Below are positions 48,744-55,452 of a stretch of DNA of 56,536 bases, one piece after another. The position numbers were made by a program, and so were the translations under genes. Each line of letters begins with the position of its first letter. Position 1 is the first letter of the stretch. Origin of the DNA: Streptomyces griseicoloratus (GTDB lineage: Bacteria; Actinomycetota; Actinomycetes; Streptomycetales; Streptomycetaceae); NCBI RefSeq assembly GCF_014534645.1, contig NZ_JACVQF010000172.1, positions 1-56,536 on the forward strand, in the 5' to 3' direction. Below the pieces are notes generated by a model, which ran no database searches, had not been told where the DNA came from, and was given only the letters and a program-made list of their open reading frames with translations.

Positions 48744-50074
48744 GCGGGCCTGCCCTCGGGGTCGTCCCGCGTGGGTGCGGCGGGTGGTACGCCGGGCGCG
48801 GCAAGCGGACCCGCGCCGGGTGCCGGGGGCACGGCCGGGGCCGGTCCGGGTGCCGCATGGGACGGCGCGGGCGGGTGCGGGACGGGCGTGGCCGGCGGCA
48901 CGGGCGGTACGCCGTACGGAGGCCCTGGAGGCTGCGGTGCGCCGTACGGGGATCCGGCGGCATACGGCGGCGCCGGGGGCGGCGCGGGCACGTGGCGGTC
49001 GTCGGCCGAGGGGCTGTGGAGGGTTGCCGCCGGTGGGGGAGCGGTGCCGGGCGGGGCGTCGGGGGTCTGCGGCGGGACGTACGGCCGGCCGGCGCCCGGG
49101 GGAAGGGCTCCCTGGTCCGCGGCGGGAGCCGTCCGCTGCTGGATGAGTTCGTCGACCGCATGCAGCGTCGAGCGGGCAGCCTCCGCGCGCTGGTAGTCCT
49201 CCAGGGTGTCCCCGGCGATCAGCTCCAGCTCGCTCCTGATGGCCGTCAGCTGCTCCTGCTGGAGAGCGCCCACGGCCAGCCTGGTGTCCTCGGGGTGCTG
49301 GGCGAGGTGCAGGGCCCAGGCGGCGACCCCGCCGTGCTGGAGCCAGTACTGGTAGAAGTGGATCTTCTCGGCCGTCAGGGCGTGCGCCTGCCGCTGGCGC
49401 AGGGCCTCCAGTTCGTGCTGCTGTCTCGCCTGCCGGAGCCGGAACTCGTGCTCGGGGTCGAGCATCTCCGACTCGTAGCGCAGGCTGCGCATGCGCCGCC
49501 GGTGTGCGATCGCCTCGTCGTCCAACCGCAGCCGTACCGCACAGGTGACGGCGAGTCCGATGCCGGCCGCGAACCCGCCCGCCTCCACTGCCTGCTGCAC
49601 GGCACTCTCGGCGGCCGGGCTGTCCTCGACGGCGAAGCGGCGGCTGACCGGCCGCGCGAGCTGGTGCAGCTCACGGGTCAGCCGGGTGGGCACGTCCCGC
49701 TCGCCGCTCGCCACGTACGCGACCGGGTCCGAGACCCGCCAGGTCAGGTCGGCCGTGGCACCGAAGGAGAACGCGTCGTCGTCACTGGGCAGCGCCAGTT
49801 CCAGCTGTACGGGGTGGCTGCCCATGTCGACCTCGTACACCGAGGTGTAGCGGCGGGACGCGGCGTCGGCGCGGCTCGGCCGGTGCGGCGGGACGAAGAC
49901 GTCGTAGGAGCCCTTGGCGGTGACGAAGACCAGTGCGTGGTCGATCGCGGAGACCGAACGGCGGCCCGTGTAGTCGAAGCGCGAGATGGGGCGCACGGTG
50001 AGGACCGGGTCGATCAGCGTGCTGTGCCGGTGGGCGTCCTGCTGCCACTCCGGCGGACGGCGGAAGTCCGCCAT
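48740..50074 (-). CDS. SPFH/Band-7-like protein with coiled coil and Pro-rich tail
   Basis: 444-residue soluble protein. Residues about 20-180 look like a Band-7/SPFH domain: a beta-rich part (YEVDMGSHPVQLELALPS, FSFGATADLTWRVSDP) then helices. Residues 190-300 are charged and helical (HEFRLRQARQQHELEALRQR), likely a coiled coil. The last 140 residues are Pro/Ala/Tyr-rich and disordered. SPFH proteins build ring or cage scaffolds at membranes. No transmembrane helix is visible. It starts three bases after the HEAT-like gene and overlaps the PycTM-like gene (GTGA). Confidence 0.65.
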   Translation of the reverse strand: MADFRRPPEWQQDAHRHSTLIDPVLTVRPISRFDYTGRRSVSAIDHALVFVTAKGSYDVFVPPHRPSRADAASRRYTSVYEVDMGSHPVQLELALPSDDDAFSFGATADLTWRVSDPVAYVASGERDVPTRLTRELHQLARPVSRRFAVEDSPAAESAVQQAVEAGGFAAGIGLAVTCAVRLRLDDEAIAHRRRMRSLRYESEMLDPEHEFRLRQARQQHELEALRQRQAHALTAEKIHFYQYWLQHGGVAAWALHLAQHPEDTRLAVGALQQEQLTAIRSELELIAGDTLEDYQRAEAARSTLHAVDELIQQRTAPAADQGALPPGAGRPYVPPQTPDAPPGTAPPPAATLHSPSADDRHVPAPPPAPPYAAGSPYGAPQPPGPPYGVPPVPPATPVPHPPAPSHAAPGPAPAVPPAPGAGPLAAPGVPPAAPTRDDPEGRPA

Positions 50075-50077
50075 GGG

Positions 50078-51580
50078 TCAACTCCTCGATGGATCCGTGG
50101 GACGGGGGTCGGCGGCGTGGGCGAGCAGGCCCAGCAGCCGGTCGGCGACCGGCGGTCGCGGGCCGCCGTCCGGGGCGCGCAGTGTGTGCAGTTCGTGGCG
50201 CAGCCGCTTGTGGTCGTCCGCGGTCACGACCAGGGCGGGCAGCAGCAGTTCCAGGGCCTGTGCCACGTCCGCCCGGCGCGCGGCGACGTGCACCCAGGTC
50301 TGCAGCGCGTCCAGGGCGCGGCGGGTGTGGGCGCGGTCCCCGAGGGCGGTGCGCCAGAGCGTGGCGAGGTCGCGGGCCGAGCCGGCCTCGTACATCCCGG
50401 TGTCGGCGTACCACTCGACGAGCGCGCCCTCCTCCGCGTTGTCGCAGGCCCGGACGAAGGCGCCGAGCGCGAGGGCGCGGACCGGCGCCGTGTCGTGGTG
50501 GAGCAGCCGTTCCAGTTCGGCGAGCATCTCGCCGCGGCGGACGCCCACGGACAACAGCAGGGCGGTGGACTCGACCAGGTTGCCGGCCTCCGCCGGGCTG
50601 CTGTTCCCGGCGCGGGCACGGGCGGCGAGCGCGCTCAGCGCCGGTGCCGCGAGACCTGGCCGCAGGGGCGCGAGGAGCCCGAAGGCACGGATCGCGGTCC
50701 AGCGGCGGGCCCAGTGGGTGTCCGTGCACCACTGGGTGAGCAGCCGCAGCACGGCGGGCGCGTCCAGGAGCTGGGCGAGGGTGAGGGCGTTGGCGGCGGT
50801 GACCCGGGGGCCGAAGGACTTGGAGACGGCCCAGCCGTCGATGAGCAGGGCGACCGCCGAGGGCAGATCGGCCCGTGCGAGCAGCGCGGTGGCCGCGGCC
50901 GCCCGGGTCCGTACGACGGGCCGCCCGTCGCGGGCCAGCTCCCTCAGCCAGGCGACCAGCGCGGGGCGGGCGGACGGGTGGCCGGTCCACACCTCGGTGA
51001 GCAGCACCCGTGCCGTGCCTTCCTTGCGGAAGTACGCCGTGAACTGGGGGACCGGTCCCCATTCGGTCTCCTCGGCGCGGACCTCGCCCGTGGCGCGTGC
51101 CCGGTCCAGTCTGGTCGCGGCCGCCAGTCCGAACACCGGGACCTCCGGCGGCTGCTCCGGGTGCTGGAGGCGCTGGAAGTGCACGAAGAGCTTGTCGGCC
51201 AGCTCGGCGGCCAGGACGTACGGAGCCCGGTCGAAGACGGCGAGAGAGATGAGGAATGCCTTGTCCCGCAGGGAGGCGTCGGGGTCGCTCAGCCACTGCT
51301 GGCACTGCTGCTCGACCGCGGCCTGCCCGAAGTCCGCGAGCCGCGCCGCCGCGTCCTCGCCGCCGTCGTACCCGGCCAGCACCTTCGCGAACTCGGCGGC
51401 CTCGGCGGGCCGGTGCGCCCCGCGCGCCAGGAAGTCCCGTACGGGAGGGAGCGCGAGGAGGTCCTCGGCGTCCGCGCCGCGCAGCACGGCCACATGGGCG
51501 CGCAGCACGGCGGCCGTGTCCGGCGGCACCCATGCGGCCGGGCGGGTGCCGAGCAGGAACGGCGAGTTCTCGACGGTCAC
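50078..51580 (-). CDS. HEAT-like alpha-helical repeat protein
   Basis: 500-residue all-helical protein rich in Ala/Leu/Arg. It has successive helix pairs with a HEAT-like rhythm (for example VRTRAAAATALLARADLPSA, VRALALGAFVRACDN). The N-terminus (TVENSPFLLGTRPAAWVPP) looks more like the end of an ATPase core strand than a natural protein start. Start GTG 51578-51580 overlaps the stop of the previous gene in the -1 frame. Together the two genes resemble a STAND-type NTPase cut in two. Not recognised as a named family. Confidence 0.7.
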   Translation of the reverse strand: MTVENSPFLLGTRPAAWVPPDTAAVLRAHVAVLRGADAEDLLALPPVRDFLARGAHRPAEAAEFAKVLAGYDGGEDAAARLADFGQAAVEQQCQQWLSDPDASLRDKAFLISLAVFDRAPYVLAAELADKLFVHFQRLQHPEQPPEVPVFGLAAATRLDRARATGEVRAEETEWGPVPQFTAYFRKEGTARVLLTEVWTGHPSARPALVAWLRELARDGRPVVRTRAAAATALLARADLPSAVALLIDGWAVSKSFGPRVTAANALTLAQLLDAPAVLRLLTQWCTDTHWARRWTAIRAFGLLAPLRPGLAAPALSALAARARAGNSSPAEAGNLVESTALLLSVGVRRGEMLAELERLLHHDTAPVRALALGAFVRACDNAEEGALVEWYADTGMYEAGSARDLATLWRTALGDRAHTRRALDALQTWVHVAARRADVAQALELLLPALVVTADDHKRLRHELHTLRAPDGGPRPPVADRLLGLLAHAADPRPTDPSRS

Positions 51581-52230
51581 ACCACCAGGTAGCCGTCGAC
51601 CTTGCGCAACTGGTCGCGGGCCGCGTAGAGGTGGGTGTCCCGCAGGGGCCGGTTGCGGCTGAGCGGCAGGTCGCGCAGGACGTGGCCGCCGGGCGCGGTG
51701 AGCCGGGAGCCCAGCTCGGCGGGGCTCGTCTCCGCGGAGAGGGAGTGCACGGCGGGGACGCCCAGGCGGTGCAGGAGCATCAGCGCGGCGGCGTGCCGGC
51801 CGCTGGCGTGCGCGCCCGCGAGGACGAGGACGCGTTCCTCCCGCAGGCGCTCCAGCGCGGCGGCGAAGACGGGGCCGTCGACGAAGACCGCCGCCAGCGC
51901 CTTCAACTGTGCTTCCGGGATCTGCCCGGAGGCGTGCGCGGCCGAGGCCGCCGGGCCGTAGTTGTGGATCTCCGTGCGGCCCATGAAGACATCACGGGCG
52001 ACACCGCCGGAGACCCCGTGCTGGGCGCCGCCGACCAGGCTGCCGCCGATGGAGGTGGCCTCGTCGAAAATGAATCCGGGCGTGTGCGCGACGAGTTCGC
52101 GCTGTGCGGCGCGAGCTTCCCGGGGCTGCTCCTGCTCGTCGTCGGGCGGGGTGGTGCCCTCGTCGTCCGGTCGCGGGTCCTGCGGCGGGGTGCCGTCGGC
52201 GGCGGGCGCCGGGGCCGGGATCCCCGTCAC
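51577..52230 (-). CDS. Small P-loop-like protein with a glycine-rich signalling motif
   Basis: 217-residue protein of unrecognised family. Residues 1-45 are acidic/Pro-rich. Residues 61-84 carry IGGSLVGGAQHGVSGG, shared with the cyclase C-terminus. Residues 134-155 read VLVLAGAHASGRHAAALMLL, a degenerate Walker-A pattern (GxxxxGR, Lys replaced by Arg, Ser/Thr by His). It ends in a hydrophobic strand (KVDGYLVV) that the next gene appears to continue. GTG start overlaps the cyclase stop. Confidence 0.7.
   Translation of the reverse strand: MTGIPAPAPAADGTPPQDPRPDDEGTTPPDDEQEQPREARAAQRELVAHTPGFIFDEATSIGGSLVGGAQHGVSGGVARDVFMGRTEIHNYGPAASAAHASGQIPEAQLKALAAVFVDGPVFAAALERLREERVLVLAGAHASGRHAAALMLLHRLGVPAVHSLSAETSPAELGSRLTAPGGHVLRDLPLSRNRPLRDTHLYAARDQLRKVDGYLVV
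51979..52050 (-). other. Shared glycine-rich motif, copy in the P-loop-like protein
   Basis: Encodes IGGSLVGGAQHGVSGG plus eight residues (61-84). Compare the cyclase copy at 52251-52328: IGGS, V, G, QHGVSGG and the following G/V pattern are the same. Confidence 0.85.
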
Positions 52231-53060
52231 GCCGACTCACCGCCCGCCCCGCCCAGGTGCACGTTCCCGGTGACATGGCCGCCGGACACGCCGTGCTGGT
52301 CGCCGGCGACGACGCTGCCGCCGATGTTCGGGGAGCCCCCGTTGAACTGGAAGACGACCCCGCCGGACGGTGGTGCGGCCTGCCCGCGCGCGGGGGCCGG
52401 GGGCGTCTGCCGTCCCGGTGCCGGGTGCTCCCCCGAGTCGGCACCCGGCACCGGGACCTCCCCCCGCTCACCGTGGTCGTCATGGCCGCCCGGAACCGGC
52501 CCGTGCAGCCAGGCCCGCAGCGGCCCGTTCTTGCTGTCCACCGTCACCGGGTGGAAGTCCTCCGTCGGGATGCCGGGGTGGTTGTGCCGCACGATGCCCG
52601 CGTGCACGCCCTCCGAGACGCACAGGGCGAAGTCGTCCGCCCGCTCGCGCAGGGCGGCGCGCAGCAGGGCCGCGTCCAGGAGCCGGCAGGCGTGGTTCAG
52701 GTCGGAGCCGACCCAGCCGTCGTGGCCGTCCACGGCGACGTACCCCGTGGCGACCACGCCCCGCAGCCGGATCTGCGCCGAGCTGGAGGCCATGCGGTTG
52801 ACCGCGCGGAGCTGGGCGGGGACCTCGGTGAGCAGGGCGCGCAACAGTGCCGTGACCGAGGCGTTCGCGTCGATGAGCTCCATGACGGAGTCGCCCCGGT
52901 CGGCGCGCAGCCGCTGCCGCGCGTCGATGCCGGCGCCGTCCAGCGTGCGGTCGGCGATGTCGTACAGCATCCGCCGGAGGTAGGCCTGCTCGACGTCGTC
53001 CCGGTCGCTGTACTTCTCGATGTCGAGCAGGAGGATCGTCCGGCTCACGGGGTCGGTCAT
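52227..53060 (-). CDS. Class III nucleotidyl cyclase with C-terminal glycine-rich motif
   Basis: 277-residue soluble protein. The class III cyclase/catalytic pattern is present: metal Asp13 in ILLLDIEKYS, second Asp57 in RADRGDSVMELID, and the Asn122/Arg126 pair in GSDLNHACRLLD. It should make a cyclic nucleotide; which base is used cannot be told. A Pro/Gly-rich linker (about 195-235) leads to the motif NIGGSVVAGDQHGVSGG (about 245-261). It lies 126 bp from a Crp/Fnr gene, with a CRP-type box between. It is probably the first gene of the coupled cluster that ends with the PycTM-like effector. Confidence 0.85.
   Translation of the reverse strand: MTDPVSRTILLLDIEKYSDRDDVEQAYLRRMLYDIADRTLDGAGIDARQRLRADRGDSVMELIDANASVTALLRALLTEVPAQLRAVNRMASSSAQIRLRGVVATGYVAVDGHDGWVGSDLNHACRLLDAALLRAALRERADDFALCVSEGVHAGIVRHNHPGIPTEDFHPVTVDSKNGPLRAWLHGPVPGGHDDHGERGEVPVPGADSGEHPAPGRQTPPAPARGQAAPPSGGVVFQFNGGSPNIGGSVVAGDQHGVSGGHVTGNVHLGGAGGESA
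52251..52328 (-). other. Shared glycine-rich motif, copy in the cyclase
   Basis: Encodes about residues 245-270 of the cyclase: NIGGSVVAGDQHGVSGG, then VTGNVHLG. Alternating Gly and beta-branched residues with a central QHG resemble amyloid-type homotypic motifs. Confidence 0.85.
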
Positions 53061-53145
53061 GGTCGCCTTTCGGTGGGAGCCCTTGCCTGCCAGCAGGGTG
53101 GTGCTCCCGGGGCGACGGGGGTGAGGGCGTATGACCCACTCGGAG

Positions 53146-53161
53146 TGTGACCGTGTGCACA
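53146..53161. promoter_or_regulatory. CRP-type box between the Crp/Fnr gene and the cyclase
   Basis: TGTGA-ccgtgt-GCACA, one base from the TGTGA-N6-TCACA consensus; the minus strand reads TGTGC-N6-TCACA. It lies 85 bp before the cyclase ATG, well placed to control the cluster. Confidence 0.7.
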
Positions 53162-53186
53162 GAGCGGCGCAGGGGGCCGTACGGTC

Positions 53187-53891
53187 TCAGCGGCGGGCGA
53201 TCCGGCGCAGCACGTCCGTCCGTACGATCACCAGGGCCCGCCGGCCGGTGAGCACGGCATCGCGCTCGCGGAGTTCCTTCAGCAGCCGCTGGACCATCTC
53301 CCGGGAGGCTCCGACGGATCCGGCCAGCTCCTGCTTGCTCAGCGGGACGGAGAGTTCGATGCCGGCGTCGGTGGGGCGGCCGTGGGTGCGGGACAGGTCG
53401 AGCAGGAGCGCAGCGAAGCGTTCCCGGACACTCATCGACGCGAACTCCAGCCGCCGCCGGTCGGCCGCGCGGGTCCGGTCCGCGGTGAGGCCCAGCAGGG
53501 CGAAGGAGGCCGAGGGGGAGCGGTTCAGGAAGTCCTTGAAGCGCTGGTGCTCCACGGCCACCGCCCGCACCGGTTCCAGGGCGGTGACCGTCGCCGATCG
53601 CGGCCGGCCGGTCAGCGCGGCCGACTCGCCGACGACGTCACCGGGGCCGCGCAGCGCGAGAAGGGCCTCGTAGCCGTTGGCCGCGGCGGCCGTGACCTTG
53701 GTCCAGCCCTGCACCAGGAAGAGGACGTGCGAGGACGGCTCGCGCTGGTGGAGCAGGATGACGCGCGGGGCGAACGCCAGCTCACGGCCGAGGGACAGCA
53801 GCGCCGTACGGTCCTCGTTCTCCAGCCGCGCCAGGAACGGCACCCGGTCGTCCAGGCCCCCGTCGTCCGGTGCGTACGGCGCCGTCCTCAT
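53187..53891 (-). CDS. Crp/Fnr-family transcriptional regulator
   Basis: 234-residue regulator. The cyclic-nucleotide-binding domain has a good phosphate-binding cassette: GDVVGESAALTGRPRSATV with Glu89 and Arg98-Ser99, equivalents of E. coli CRP E72 and R82-S83. The C-terminal HTH reads SKQELAGSVGASREMVQRLL; Arg197, Glu198 and Arg202 match the CRP residues that read TGTGA. It should therefore bind a cNMP and a CRP-type box, and one lies just downstream of the gene. It precedes the cyclase on the same strand. Start ATG 53889-53891. Confidence 0.9.
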   Translation of the reverse strand: MRTAPYAPDDGGLDDRVPFLARLENEDRTALLSLGRELAFAPRVILLHQREPSSHVLFLVQGWTKVTAAAANGYEALLALRGPGDVVGESAALTGRPRSATVTALEPVRAVAVEHQRFKDFLNRSPSASFALLGLTADRTRAADRRRLEFASMSVRERFAALLLDLSRTHGRPTDAGIELSVPLSKQELAGSVGASREMVQRLLKELRERDAVLTGRRALVIVRTDVLRRIARR

Positions 53892-54023
53892 CAGCGAAAC
53901 CCCCGATCGTCACAGCGGACGGACCAAGGTACTGAACAGGGGGAGCCCCGAAGAGCAGGTTCCGGCCAATCCGGCCTGGCGCGGCCGGGACCCGACGACC
54001 GCGGCGGGCCGGCCCCGGCCGGT

Positions 54024-55358
54024 CTACGGAACGCCCAGCTCGAAGAGGACGTAGTGCGCGTACCAGCCGGAGGCGAGTGCCGCCGTCGAGAAGAACACCA
54101 CCAGGCTCGGTGTCTTCAGGCGGCTCAGGGCCGCCGCCGGGGCGAGCAGGAGGGGGAAGGCGGGCAGCAGGTAGCGCATGGTGTTGCCGAACATCTGCTG
54201 GGTGCCGAGGACCGTGATGATCGTCGCCAGGGTGTAGGCGACGAGGACCAGCGGGGGGCGCTTGCGCAGCAGCAGGGCGATCAGGAAGGGCAGGGCCAGG
54301 ACCAGTTGCAGGGAGAGCAGGTCCGGGGTGGAGAAGGCGAAGACGTAGTCGTTGCGGCCGATCGCCAGGTTCCGCAGGACGTCGAAGGTGTAGGCGCCGT
54401 AGTCGAAGAAGTGCGCCCAGCCCTCGCGCTGGAGCGTGAAGTACGCCGTGGCCTCGCCGGTGGCGTATCCGACCCAGGCGACGTAGGAGAGCAGGCCCAG
54501 CGGGGCGACGATCATCGCGTACACCGGGCCCCGCACGCCGTGCTCGCGTCTGCTCGCCGGCCGGGCCAGCGTCACCAGCGCCGCGAGGCCCACCGCGCCG
54601 ATGAGCACGGCGGACGTGGGCCGGTTGAAGCCGGCGACGAAGGCCAGCACTCCGGCCGCCACCCAGCGCCGGGTCATGACGCAGTAGCAGGTCCAGGCCG
54701 CGAGCGCGACGAACACGGACTCGGAGTACACCGCCCACTCGACGCCGGCACCGGGGGCCACCGCCCACAGGCCCGCCGCGATCGTGCCCGCGCGGGCGCC
54801 GGCGAGCAGCGACACCACGGCGTAGATCCCGGCGGCGGCGACGAAGGACGACAGGACCGACACGAGGATGCCGGAGCCGTAGAGGCCGAGGCCGGTGGTC
54901 TCCGACACCATCCGGATCAGGGCCGGATACAGGGGGAAGAAGGCGACCGAGTTCTGCTGGACCGTGAACAGGCCCTCCGAGTCGAGCCGCACCAGCGTGG
55001 GGTGGTAGCCGTGCTCGGCGACCTGGAGGTACCACCAGCCGTCCCAGGTGGCCAGGACATCCCACCAGTGGGCGCCGCCGCCGAAGCGGGGGTTCTTCTC
55101 GTGGTAGTCCCCGGCGTACTCCAGCAGCCGGGCGAAGACGACGAGGCCGACGAGCTTCGCCGTGCCGTACAGGGCGAGCGGGGCGAGGTAGGGGCGTACG
55201 GCGGGCGGCAGGGCCGGGCGCCGCGTCGTCCACTCGGGGCGCTTGCCGGGCCACTTCCGGACCCGGCCTCCGGGGGGTTTCCCTGGGGTGCCGGAGCGCC
55301 CGTCGCGTGTCTGGTCCGACACGCCGGTCACCGTGTCGTCGCCCGCAGTCGCGCCCAT
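54024..55358 (-). CDS. Integral membrane mannosyltransferase-like protein (PIG-V-like)
   Basis: 444-residue protein with about ten hydrophobic helices. Near the N-terminus WDVLATWDGWWYLQVAEHGY holds the Asp-rich first-loop pattern of polyprenyl-phosphate-sugar-dependent GT-C glycosyltransferases, followed by FFPLYPALIRM, as in PIG-V/mannosyltransferase families. It probably moves a mannose or similar sugar across or at the membrane. Two ATGs are possible; 55358 has GGGGG at better spacing than 55367. Divergent from a GtrB-like gene that could supply its lipid-linked sugar. Confidence 0.8.
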   Translation of the reverse strand: MGATAGDDTVTGVSDQTRDGRSGTPGKPPGGRVRKWPGKRPEWTTRRPALPPAVRPYLAPLALYGTAKLVGLVVFARLLEYAGDYHEKNPRFGGGAHWWDVLATWDGWWYLQVAEHGYHPTLVRLDSEGLFTVQQNSVAFFPLYPALIRMVSETTGLGLYGSGILVSVLSSFVAAAGIYAVVSLLAGARAGTIAAGLWAVAPGAGVEWAVYSESVFVALAAWTCYCVMTRRWVAAGVLAFVAGFNRPTSAVLIGAVGLAALVTLARPASRREHGVRGPVYAMIVAPLGLLSYVAWVGYATGEATAYFTLQREGWAHFFDYGAYTFDVLRNLAIGRNDYVFAFSTPDLLSLQLVLALPFLIALLLRKRPPLVLVAYTLATIITVLGTQQMFGNTMRYLLPAFPLLLAPAAALSRLKTPSLVVFFSTAALASGWYAHYVLFELGVP

Positions 55359-55420
55359 GGCCGTCATCCCCCTCAGTCCCCCTCAACCGTCAATTGCTGC
55401 CATAAGATCGCACAAGAGTC

Positions 55421-55432
55421 GCACAGCTGTGC
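55421..55432. promoter_or_regulatory. Palindrome in the divergent promoter region
   Basis: GCACAGCTGTGC, a perfect 12-bp palindrome just after TAAGAT (55403-55408, a -10-like hexamer for the plus-strand gene). Possible operator. Confidence 0.5.
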
Positions 55433-55452
55433 CAGCGGGTAGGGAGGGGCGG

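Noticed and set aside
53146-53161. Fnr-type box instead of CRP-type
   Set aside because: Half-sites read TGTGA/GCACA, not TTGAT/ATCAA, and the regulator has no N-terminal cysteine cluster for an iron-sulfur centre.
46745-53891. Prophage or integrative element
   Set aside because: No integrase, no att-like direct repeats at the edges, no structural phage genes, and no change in base composition.
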